Of a stretch of DNA of 64,000 nucleotides, positions 54,443-64,000 are shown in pieces. The stretch is from assembly GCA_950022655.1 (NCBI GenBank), contig OX465584.1, positions 52,000,723-52,064,722 on the forward strand, written 5' to 3'. The position numbers and the translations under genes were made by a program. The stretch's first letter is position 1. Each line of letters starts with the position of its first letter. This stretch comes from Alentia gelatinosa. Lineage: Eukaryota > Annelida > Polychaeta > Phyllodocida > Polynoidae. Under the pieces are notes generated by a model. The model searched no databases. It saw only the letters and a list, made by a program, of their open reading frames with translations, and was not told where the DNA came from.

Positions 54443-54996
54443 TATCATAGCTAGCCTGCGGTTTGGGGACAGGCGGCCGACGACCCTCTCCACGGGGGAT
54501 ACAGAGGTCTAGGAACAGAATCTCAGGAAGAATGGCAGTTATGTTTAAATTCTATCGCATGCGATTCCAGGCCCATCCGAGGTACAATTTGTCGCCGTAA
54601 AATTTACCCTCCGCGGGGGGCGGTACCTGAATCTCAGGCCAGAAATCAAACTAAAACCCACTGGGCGATTTGAGATGGAGGGATCATCTATCACAGGGAA
54701 AGGAACGAGAATCGCACAGTGGGTTTAAGCCTTTAGTGATGGGTACTGATTGTAATTGTTGCCGTGCGGATTGTTGTCTAAATATTAATCAGATCTAATC
54801 AGACCGTCACTGACCGTCTCTGTAAATATTAATTGGCGGTAATCAGACCATCTGTGACTCACAATGTGCATATTAATCAAGCTGGCTGCAGGGACAGCTC
54901 AAGTGGCCCTCAGGGCTGGTTGTTGGTTAACAGGTCTTTTTTTATATAATTCTTTATTTCGAAAAGGTATGCATACAGCATTGCAGTCTACCATCA
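54443..54996. other. Non-coding stretch
   Basis: Repeated GATTAATCAGA / ATCAGACCGTC words lie near 54785-54860. No gene was seen. Confidence 0.45.
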
Positions 54997-55293
54997 GAAC
55001 CACTATATTATCTTACCCCTGGTATTTTTCCCCCATAGGGTTAACATTGGGAACTTGTTCTCCATACCCCTACGAGTATTGTAGTCCGTTCTCCATGGTC
55101 TATATCCTGTGTGCCACCCATTCTTTAAGTGTACGGGGGTGAGATAAATACAGAAAGCAACTCGTTTTGTTCAAAGTCGTTGTTCTCCATCTCGTTTGAA
55201 TGCTACATGATATTCACTCAGCGGCCACCTTCTTCATATCACTCCGCATCAATCTCGTGGTGAACGATGACTTTGAACAGAACTTGTTTGTTT
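54997..55293. repeat. Modular foldback element, hairpins A + B3
   Basis: ATTATCTTACCCCTGG to GGGGGTGAGATAAA is module A, in a version with GTTCTCCATACCCCTACGAG. B3 follows with GTTCAAAGTCGTTGTTCTCC and its inverse, apex TTCACTCAGCGGCCACCTTC (diverged). It is closely similar to 57387-57640. Confidence 0.8.
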
Positions 55294-56079
55294 CTTTTTT
55301 ATACTACTGACTATACAATTTGAGCATTCTTAGATGGTTACCAATCTGCTCCAGTTTCCACTCAATGGAAACAGAGATCTTGACATAAATAGATAGGTGA
55401 CATGAGACGAGGTGCGCACGTTTTGCGAGATGGCTGGAGGTGGTTGATGCTTTATTTACTGGTCTCCTAATGAAAGACTAGGAGCGAATGATATGTTCAT
55501 CATTGACGAATAGCATGGAATTGTATGAATAACTTGTGAAAGGTTTTGGATATGTGAATGCTCCGAATTTTTTCCAATACTACGGCGAATGTAGTGTCCG
55601 ACCCCCTCCCCCCCCCCCCCCCCACCAGGGTTCAAAAGGGACATCCTACATCCTGAAAAATTTACACACACAGGTTTTGGATATGTGTTTGGATATCGAT
55701 CGTTTTCTGTAACCCATTTGCACCCAGTCAACTTGCCATTTCTTCAACTACCTGAGTCTGGGATCCAAACATATTAAGCACCAATGGACATTTCGGGGTC
55801 AGCTGCATGCGCCTTTAAGACACTCTAACACTGGCACCATGCTCCTTTCCCAATATCACAGTAAAGGCCCGGCCCCACTGGTACGATGTAATCGTCACAA
55901 GTCAATAACTAGTAGTAATAGGATGTTCATCATAGATGAATGAGCATGCAATTTTAAATGAATAACAATTAAAAGGTTTGGGTTAGATTCAGTCTATGGA
56001 TAGTTTTCTGTAACCCACTTGCACCCAGTAAACTTGCCAATTCTGTAACTGCCTGAGTCTATCTATAGGATCCAAACAT
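55294..56079. other. Non-coding stretch with poly(C) and a MITE end
   Basis: Poly(C) lies at about 55602-55623. A family E fragment (about 55780-55860) is followed immediately by AAAGGCCCGGCCCCACTGGT, a MITE-like end. Duplicated phrases (TTTTCTGTAACCCA, TTGCACCCAGT, ACTTGCC) occur at 55706-55740 and 56007-56040. No gene was seen. Confidence 0.5.
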
Positions 56080-56400
56080 ATCAAAAACCAGTAGGTCAAT
56101 TAGGTATTTCGGGCTTGAGTGATTGGTTATGGTCAACTGGGCACACCTCTAAGACCCTGAGACACTGGCACCCTGCTCTGTTCTCAATATCACAGTGAGC
56201 AGCATGCAGATAGTAAAGGGATAGTTTTCTGGAAGCACACTGAAAGTTCAATGTGACCACTCTAACCTCTAGATGATGTATATAGAGCATGCAAGCATGC
56301 TCTAAAAAGTAATAAACGCCGGGCGAGGGTAATAAAAACGGCGTCGCATCGCACACAATCGCTTAGAACTGTGAGGCCGGGGGTGCGCGCGTGTGCGATT
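56080..56400 (-). repeat. Interspersed repeat family E (copy 2, inverted)
   Basis: It is the inverse of 51450-51720. Its right part carries GCATCGCACACAATCGC and GCGATTGTGTACGATGC, an inverted pair with a CpG-rich loop. Confidence 0.7.
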
Positions 56401-57386
56401 GTGTACGATGCAGGTAGTGAAGGGATAGTTTTTTTCACTAAGCCAAAAGTCTATGTGACCACTGTAACCTTTAGTCACAGTATATATCTATGCGTACACG
56501 TTCTAAAAACCATCATCCTTTGGTGACATGCGTGGCAGGTGGGAGTCGGAATATTCTCAGGAGTTATGAATATAGTGGAAATATTTGCGAGAAAGGAAGG
56601 TTTCCTTCATCCATCCTTTTTATATTTTAGAGATGAAATCAGTTGAGATGTCGTCATTCACTCTACAATCTGGAAACAATTCACATTGACGACATCCCCA
56701 CTTTGCCTTCCCTGTCAGATGCTCCACTTCTATCCATCTTATTTCCAGTCTGGTCTCAGTTCCCTGCTTATCATATAAAGGTTCTTCCCATATTGGCTAA
56801 TCGATTTTGTAAACTGAATGCAATTATCCGATCGCTTCTCTGTTGTGATCCATCTAGATAATGACCCATTGAAACCTTCACAGAATGCGTGTTCCAAGCT
56901 CTGTGTAATCTCCTATAGCCTTCAAATATTGGATTACAGTGTGTGGAGTAAATTTTTATACTGTGAGCCATATGGGATCTTCTCTTTATAGACTCGCATA
57001 ATCTCATATAGGATATAGGATATAGAAGATAAGTATTGGAAGCCTTTGTTTAGATTTCTTTTAGATAGACATGTTTATTCATTTTACCTAGTACACAACA
57101 ACAATTAGTTCCAAGATAGGGAACAACATGCAAGTTTATGATAATGATGAAGGTGTTGATGATAAGTTGGATAATCACAGACCGGTACCTATCTTTATTA
57201 TCCGCCTAATACAAACTGTCCATAGAAATCACATTGGGAGTGTACACGTATGGACAAACCCGGCGCATACAGATATGTTGTATGCCCGGGGGCACATACT
57301 GAAGAATAGTGCGTACGGAAAAATAGTGCATAACTAAAAGGAACTGATATTGACATGCCACTTGTCCAGAGAAGGTGGATAATGAA
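56401..57386. other. Non-coding stretch
   Basis: CAACATGCAAGTTTATGATA and a TTATCCGCCTAATACAAA phrase near 57198 connect to the TTATTATCCACC group (compare 12700-12990). A 72-codon run at 56643-56861 has no recognisable domain. Confidence 0.45.
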
Positions 57387-57640
57387 TACAATATAGACCC
57401 CATTCTCCATACCCCTATGAATATTGCAGTCCGTTCTCCATGGTCAATATCCTGTGCAACATCCATTCTTTTAATGTGTACAGGGATGAGGTAAATAAAG
57501 AAAGCAAATTGTTTTGGTCAAATTTGTTGTTCTCCAACTTATTTGAACGCTATGTGATTTTCACTCGGCTATTGCCTTGCTCAAATCACTCCGCATCAAA
57601 ATTGTGAAGAATGATGACTTTGACCAAAACTCGTCGGTGG
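57387..57640. repeat. Modular foldback element, hairpins A + B3 (copy 2)
   Basis: Only the second half of module A is present (CATTCTCCATACCCCTATGA to GGGATGAGGTAAAT). B3 follows: TTGTTTTGGTCAAATTTGTT with apex TTCACTCGGCTATTGCCTTG and inverse arm. Confidence 0.8.
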
Positions 57641-57881
57641 TTCCTGACCGCAGATCGGTGGCGAACAGTCGGATAGTAGAAAATGGCTTCATAATAAAGC
57701 AATCTGCAGTCGGGTGGCATCATGAGCTGACTGATACATTTGATCTCGGATTTACCAGACTTCATCACGTACATAATTAAGTCATGACAATGATAAAGTT
57801 ATGATATAAATCAGCGTGGTCACCACAGACGGGGTGAGGGTGTGGTGAGGCCGTGTGAAGTTGAGGACTGAGAGGGAGAAG

Positions 57882-57908
57882 AGCAGAGAGAGAAAGAGAG
57901 AGAGAGAG

Positions 57909-57980
<72 letters not shown>

Positions 57981-57990
57981 AGAGAGTGGT
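57882..57990. repeat. (GA)n microsatellite
   Basis: About 100 bp of GA/GAGAGA with a few GAAA and GC interruptions. Confidence 0.97.
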
Positions 57991-58189
57991 GGAATGAGGA
58001 GTTGTTCTCACAACACGAGTGGAGTGTGGAAGACGGAGCGGGTATCATCCGGGCAGTGAGTGCGTGTCAGTCGGGCCTCTGAATTATTAACACGCTTTGA
58101 ACCCAGCGATGTGGCCTCTCGGGACTGGTAGCCTTTCCGCGGCACGCCTTATCGCGCTCTCTTATGTCTAACGCCTTTCTATTACCACC

Positions 58190-59456
58190 ACCACAATACT
58201 GAGCACTACCACTCAACACCCACACCACCACCACACTACTGTTACCACTCCACACACACACCGCCATCACACTACTGTTACCACTCCACACCACCACCAC
58301 CATCACACTATTGCTACCACTCCACACCCACACCGCCATCACGCTACTGTTACCACTCCACACCCACACTGCCATCACACTACTGCTACCACTCCACACC
58401 CACACTGCCATCACACTACTGCTACCACTCCACACCCACACTGCCATCACACTACTGCTACCACTCCACACCCACATCGCCATCACACTACTGTTACCAC
58501 TCCACACCCACACTGCCATCACACTACTGTTACCACTCCACACCCACACTGCCATCACACTACTGCTACCACTCCACACACACACCGCCATCACACTACT
58601 GGTACCACTCCACATCACACCGCCACCACACTACTGTTACCACTCCACACCACCACCACCATCACACTATTGCTACCACTCCACACCCACACCGCCATCA
58701 CGCTACTGGTACCACTCCACACCCCCCCCCCACCACCACACTACTGGTACCACTCCACACCCCCACCACCACCACACTACTGCTACCACTCCACACCCAC
58801 ACCTCCATCACACTACTGCTACCACTCCACACCACCACTGCCATCACACTACTGGTACCACCCCGCACCACCACCACCATCACACTACTGGTACCACTCC
58901 ACACCCACACTGCCATCACACTACTGTTACCACTCCACACCCCCACCACCATCACACTACTGTTACCACTCCACACCCACACTGCCATCACACTACTGTT
59001 ACCACTCCACACCCCCACCACCATCACACTACTGTTACCACTCCACACCCACACCGCCATCACACTACTGTTACCACTCCACACCCACACTGCCATCACA
59101 CTACTGTTACCACTCCACACCCCCACCACCATCACACTACTGTTACCACTCCACACCCACACTGCCACCACACTACTGTTACCACTCCACACCCACACTG
59201 CCATCACACTACTGCTACCACTCCACACCCACACTGCCATCACCCTACTGCTACCACTCCACACCCACACTGCCATCACACTACTGTTACCACTCCACAC
59301 CCCCACTGCCACCACACTACTGTTACCACTCCACACCCACACTGCCATCACACTACTGCTACCACTCCACACCCCCACCACCATCACACTACTGCTACCA
59401 CTCCACACCACCACTGCCATCACACTACTGTTACCACTCCACACCCACACCGCCAT
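58190..59456 (+). repeat. 36 bp minisatellite
   Basis: About 35 units read CCATCACACTACTGCTACCA plus CTCCACACCCACACTG. Because 36 is a multiple of 3, a stop-free unit keeps frames open across the array on both strands: 12-residue His/Thr-rich repeats forward, Trp/Ser/Val-rich repeats reverse. No start, splice signal or non-repeat coding sequence supports a gene. Confidence 0.95.
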
Positions 59457-60228
59457 CATTCCTCACTTCTAACATTCTTCACTACCATAATTGCTTCCAT
59501 TATTCTCTACCACTGCCATCACCTCTCTGGTTCCACCACTGCCCCACCTTTCTCTACTACTGATACCATTGCCCCCATTCTTCTTTACTACTACCACTGC
59601 TACCCTCATTTTACTCTACAACTGCCATCACTCCCCCCATCTTACTCTACTACTGCCATCACTGCCCCATCTTTCTCTACTACCGCCACCACTGCCCCGA
59701 TCTTTCACTCCTACTGCCATCACTGCCCCATCTTTCTGTACTACTACCACCACTGACCCCATCTGTCTCTACTACTACCCCCACTACCCCCATTTTTCTC
59801 TCTCACTACCACCACTGCCCCCATTTTTCTCTACTACTGCCACCACTGCCCCCATCTTTCTGTACCGCTGCCACCGCTACCCCTATCTTTCTCTACTACT
59901 GCCACCACTACCCCCATCTGTCTCTACTACTACCACCACTGCCCCCATCTTTCTGTACTTCTGGCACAACTGCCTCCATCTTTCTGTACTACTGCCACCC
60001 ATGCCAAATCATTTTCTATTACCGTCACCCCTACCCCCATCTGTTTCTACTACTGCTACCACTACCCCCATCTTTCTCTACTATTGCCATCACTACCCTC
60101 ATCTTTCTATACTACTGCCACCATTTCTTCCATCTTTCTCTGCTAGTGCCACCACTGCCCCCATCCTTCTCTATTACTGCCACCTTTGCCCTCATCTTTC
60201 TCTACCACTGCAGCCATCTTTCAAATGA
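59457..60228 (+). repeat. Diverged ~31 bp minisatellite
   Basis: Units read CCACCACTGCCCCCATCTTT plus CTCTACTACTG, with many substitutions. It directly adjoins the 36 bp array, with which it shares CTACTACTGCCA words, so both may derive from one ancestral array. Confidence 0.85.
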
Positions 60229-60231
60229 AAG

Positions 60232-61908
60232 ACTATTGGCTTGATGATCTACAGTCATCACATTTTTAGTCATCTAGTGTTAAGGTGTGTTAGGGCACCA
60301 CCTGAGGACTATTAGCTAGACGTCCTACAGACGTCATATCTTTGGTCATCTAGTGTAAACGCTGGGTTTGGGCAGCACCTGCCGACTATTGATTTGATGA
60401 TCTATAGTCATCACATTTTTAGTCGTCTAGTGTAAACACCAGTTTAGTGCACCACTTGACGACTATTGGCTAAACAATCTACAAACGTCTCCTCTTTGGT
60501 CGTCTAGTGTAAACGCCGGGTTAGGGCACCACTTGACAACTATTGGCTAGACGATCTACAGTCGTCACGTTTTTAGTCGTCTAGTGTAAATGCCGGGTTA
60601 GGGCACCACTTGACAACTATTGGCTAGACGATCTACAGTCGTCACGTTTTTAGTCGTCTAGTGTAAACGCCGGGTTAGGGCACCACTTGACGACTATTGG
60701 CTAGACGATCTACAGTCGTCATGTATTTAGTCGTCTAGTGTAAACGCCGGGTTAGGGCACCACTTGACGACTATTGGCTAGACGATCTACAGTCGTCACG
60801 TTTTTAGTCGTCTAGTGTAAACGCCGGGTTAGGGCACCACTTGACAACTATTGGCTAGACGATCTACAGTCGTCACGTTTTTAGTCGTCCAGTGTAAACG
60901 CCGGGTTAGGGCACCACTTGACGACTATTGGCTAGACGATCTACAGTCGTCACGTTTTTAGTCGTCCAGTGTAAACGCCGGGTTAGGGCACCACTTGATG
61001 ACTACTGGCTAGACGATCTACAGTCGTCACGTTTTTAGTCGTCTAGTGTAAACGCCGGGTTAGGGCACCACTTGACGACTATTGGCTAGACGATCTACAG
61101 TCGTCATGTATTTAGTCGTCTAGTGTAAACGCCGGGTTAGGGCACCACTTGACGACTATTGGCTAGACGATCTACAGTCGTCACGTTTTTAGTCGTCTAG
61201 TGTAAACGCCGGGTTAGGGCACCACTTGACAACTATTGGCTAGACGATCTACAGTCGTCACGTTTTTAGTCGTCCAGTGTAAACGCCGGGTTAGGGCACC
61301 ACTTGACGACTATTGGCTAGACGATCTACAGTCGTCACGTTTTTAGTCGTCCAGTGTAAACGCCGGGTTAGGGCACCACTTGATGACTATTGGCTAGACG
61401 ATCTACAGTCGTCACGTTTTTAGTCGTCTAATGAAACGCAGGGTTAAGGCACCACTTGACGACTATTGGCTAGACGATCTACAGTCGTCACGTTTTTAGT
61501 CGTCTAGTGTAAACGCCGGGTTAGGGCACCACTTGACAACTACTGGCTAGACGATCTACAGTCGTCACGTTTTTAGTCGTCTAGTGTAAACGCCGGGTTA
61601 GGGCACCACTTGACGACTATTGGCTAGACGATCTACAGTCGTCACGTTTTTAGTCGTCCAGTGTAAACGCCGGGTTAGGGCACCACTTGACGACTATTGG
61701 CTAGACAATCTACAGTCGTCACGTTTTTAGTCATCTAATGTAAACGCCGGGTTAGGGCACCACTTGACAACTATTGGCTAGACGATCTACAGTCGTCACG
61801 GTTTTAGTCGTCTAGTGTAAACGCCGGGTTAAGGCACCACTTGACGACTATTGGCTAGACGATCTACAGTCGTCACGGTTTTAGTCGTCTAGTGTAAACG
61901 CCGGGTGA
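60232..61908 (+). repeat. 77 bp palindromic satellite with 5-unit higher-order repeat
   Basis: About 21 units of 77 bp read GGGTTAGGGCACCACTTGAC, GACTATTGGCTAGACGATCT, ACAGTCGTCACGTTTTTAGT, CGTCTAGTGTAAACGCC. GACGACTA near the start and TAGTCGTC near the end of each unit are complementary, with further TAGACGA / AGTCGTC pairing. Units from 60672 to 61056 repeat as a block of five from 61057 to 61441, identified by shared variants. The outer units are more diverged. Confidence 0.95.
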
Positions 61909-62181
61909 GGGGAACGGAGTGGCCACCTGAGTGCGTGCCTCCCCCTCATCAGAAGCCTCCTACATCTTTAATAGGGATCTTGTTAAGCCTGGTCTCTGTT
62001 CACTTGACCGCACTGGAGGCCTTACAGGTAAACTACCTGCCATACACGTACCTGCCTTCATTTCCTCAATGTAGATTCAATTACTTTGCTTTTCTGTTTT
62101 TGTAACTATCACTCTGTATCCGTCTGAGGCTAAGCGGTGGTGTTTTCCCACCTCCTTCCTCTCGTTGGGTCCACGTCTTAT
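61909..62181. other. Non-coding interval
   Basis: No supported gene or repeat was found. Confidence 0.45.
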
Positions 62182-62495
62182 AATACATTATTATACACCT
62201 CTGGCCGTATGACATGCACATACTGCCCGCTACTACCCATGACGTAAATATAGCCGTACTTCACACTGTGACGTATGGGGGATGACATCATGTTACAAGC
62301 TATAATTTCGCCATTTTTATGTTTGTGATAATACGAAAACGGGCTGACTATCTTAGTTCGTCAAAATACTTGGTAATAATATTAATCAAATACATCCTTC
62401 TGCCTTCGGCATCGGGATGTATCTGATCAATAGATTTACCGCGTATTTTTGACGTACGAAGAGAGTAACTCAGTTTCTGTATAATACATATACGG
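62182..62495. repeat. Interspersed repeat with CCTTCGG hairpin apex (copy 2)
   Basis: It is co-linear with 2899-3197: ATTATTATACACC, TACTGCCCGCT, GATAATACGAAAACGGGCTG, CTTCTGCCTTCGGCATCGGG and TTTTTGACGTACGAAGAG. Confidence 0.75.
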
Positions 62496-62865
62496 AAACA
62501 GGCTGTGTGGCAGGTTCTGTGCCAATATCTCACCTCTGGTACAAGTTTAGCCATAGCAATAATACTAAAAATTATACGCTAATTTCACCAATTATAGTAG
62601 ATGTAGAGAACTACATATTTCAGTTTTAAAGTTCATTGTTTTTGAAAGAATTAAAAGAAACCATGGTTTTCAGTACATTCCGTATGTAAATCAAGAAAAT
62701 GTTAATTGACCTATATTGTATCTATTAAAATTGGATAAACTGGACAACACATTAAATTTACTCTTAGAATTAGAATGAATCACAAGGAACTAATTTTGAT
62801 TGATAATTGACAATATTAGAAAATCACCAGGTGGCGCGACTGTGTATTGTAGGATATGCCTTTAA
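62496..62865. repeat. Module A fragment and AGGCATATC MITE fragment
   Basis: ATATCTCACCTCTGGTACAA with GTTTAGCCATAGCAATAAT at 62527-62570 is the start of a B2-type module A (compare 22167). AATCACCAGGTGGCGCGACT to TGTAGGATATGCCTTTAAGG at 62819-62865 is the right end of the 21303-type MITE. Confidence 0.65.
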
Positions 62866-62869
62866 GGCG

Positions 62870-63242
62870 CTGGCCCTTTCCTGTATGACAGTTGCTTCTG
62901 TTCAGCGGTGCTTTAACGATACCATGACAAGATGGTTTGAGGAGAGATTATCCAAGGAATTCAGCAGAAAATGGAAAGATTTACGACTCCATGAATATTT
63001 GCAGACCCGGATTTAGGTCACAATCCGAATTTCTAACCGAAGCTGAGATCCTATTTATGTCACTTGACATGAGCGATCCCGAAGCAGCCGTTCGAGTGAA
63101 ATTTCTCCTGGATTCATTTATCTTGAAATCAAGCGTAAAACTGGCCAAGAAACGCGGGAACACCCGTCATAGAAATGACAGCCAAGAATCGTTGGAAAGA
63201 CTTGTTGAACAACATTTGATAAATACGTGTTTGTTTCATTGA
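62870..63242 (+). pseudogene. Unassigned coding-like fragment
   Basis: Two overlapping frames look protein-like. The first ends MTRWFEERLSKEFSRKWKDL plus RLHEYLQTRI at about 63015. The second, from about 63006, reads GFRSQSEFLTEAEILFMSLD and MSDPEAAVRVKFLLDSFILK and runs to a stop at 63240-63242. TATTTGCAG|AC at 62996-63004 could be a splice acceptor for the second frame; otherwise a single frameshift would join them. Both are charged and amphipathic with no family motif I recognise. It may be a 3' exon of a host gene or a decayed gene. Confidence 0.35.
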
Positions 63243-64000
63243 CACTACGCCACTGTCCTGGCATAGATCCTGAGCCTTGCTTCCTGCCCTGCTTGGGTCA
63301 AAATCTGCGATAGTTTTTCATCTATCCTAAATTCCCAGCACTTTGGGGGGGGGGGGGGGGTATTTCTTGTTTGCATGCAAAAGGAGATGCACAAATCAAT
63401 ATGCTAAATAGTTCAATTTGTTGAAAGATCCACAGAAAACCAAAAAAGGTTATGTATGATTAAAATGATTTATTGGGGATAATTATACATCGAGATAGGG
63501 GCAGTAGTGAAGAGGATATTGCAATGTTTTATCTGCATTTATCAGACTTCATCAGGCAGGAATGTCATTTCTGTTATTTGTAATGGCAAATCAGGAATAG
63601 ACTGTATAGGATTACTTCCTTCAGTGAAAAGCGCCTGTTGTGTCGCAGGGTTTTGAGTGTCAACATGTCACATGTGTTCATTTGAAGGGGCAGTCTAATC
63701 AAATGTGGATTCACATTATGAAGTGGTTTAAAGCTGAAAAAGAAACAGCATGATTGTCTGTGAAGCTCATTTAACAATTCTGTTATTCCCAACTCATAAT
63801 ATATGTGTTGTCTGAGCTTCATTTATAACTGTGTTGTCTAAGTTTCATAACTTTGACAGTTACACCTTTTCAAATCCAAAATGTCGTTTCTGTGTGTGAC
63901 TTTGAAGCAGAGATTAGTTAGCGTAATAGGCACAAGTGCCACAAAAATCTGCTGGGAGAATGACAGACAGTGGTATAGTGCAGAAATGGGAACTGATGGG
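63243..64000. other. Non-coding stretch with poly(G) and a decayed hammerhead-like relic
   Basis: Poly(G) lies at about 63345-63360. On the minus strand, CTGATGA (63549-63555) is followed by A, GTCTG-ATAAATG-CAGAT, then AAAAC, which looks like a hammerhead core with GAAAC changed to AAAAC. Helix I is not evident. No gene is supported. Confidence 0.4.

Noticed and set aside
58311..60228. His/Thr-rich 481-codon and Phe/Pro/Leu-rich 245-codon open frames, and Trp/Ser/Val-rich minus-strand frames
   Set aside because: They coincide with 36 bp and 31 bp minisatellites, with no start context, domain or splice evidence.
60232..61908. CRISPR-like array
   Set aside because: The units are contiguous with no unique spacers, and the context is clearly eukaryotic; it is a satellite with a higher-order repeat.

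Overview
This is metazoan nuclear DNA. It has spliced-gene signals, C2H2 zinc-finger genes, LINE, Penelope-like and DIRS-like retroelement relics, a tRNA-derived SINE, many MITEs, long mini- and microsatellites, and CCCTAA (TTAGGG-type) repeats. No bacterial or viral gene organisation is visible. The repeat spectrum suits a marine invertebrate such as a mollusc, another lophotrochozoan or a cephalochordate; the sequence alone does not settle which.

Genes are sparse. The first 937 bp are the GC-rich 3' end of a zinc-finger gene that runs off the left edge. At 13.5-16.4 kb lies a complete 973-codon open frame in one exon, a diverged paralogue of the first. Both carry a C-terminal zinc-finger pair whose first finger has the Hunchback/Ikaros dimerisation signature, an arginine/glycine-rich stretch, and an identical last six residues, DVIVID. 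The larger protein also has three more acidic-flanked hydrophobic motifs like SUMO-interaction motifs, which suggests a SUMO-linked nuclear regulator. A CpG-rich promoter with two CCAAT boxes and a signal-peptide-coding first exon with a splice donor sits at 32.4-32.8 kb; its other exons are not recognised. A short unassigned coding-like piece lies at 62.9-63.2 kb.

Everything else is repeats. Retroelements are: a 5'-truncated LINE (10.7-11.95 kb, minus), a decayed Penelope-like element (22.6-24.8 kb, plus), a DIRS-like tyrosine-recombinase retroelement (about 25.3-28.8 kb, plus) split by telomere-like repeats and a second element, and a SINE (48.5 kb) split by a MITE. A hammerhead-ribozyme-like motif lies on the minus strand at 10.42-10.48 kb.

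The most distinctive structure is a family of modular double-hairpin foldback elements in at least ten places. An outer hairpin A, with ends like TTTATCTCACCCC, TTTATCCTACCCC or TTTATTATCCACC, is joined to one of several interchangeable hairpins B1-B4. B2-B4 often share the apex CACTCGGCTTCGCCTCG or a relative; B1 has a weaker version. One compound version spans 1.7 kb (34.0-35.8 kb).

Tandem arrays fill the right half: 82 bp units (42.5-43.4 kb), (CCCT)n (51.8-52.3 kb), 36 bp and about 31 bp units (58.2-60.2 kb), and a 77 bp palindromic unit with a five-unit higher-order repeat (60.2-61.9 kb). A 33 bp array lies at 29.8-30.5 kb. Long open frames inside these arrays follow from unit length and low stop content and are not treated as genes.
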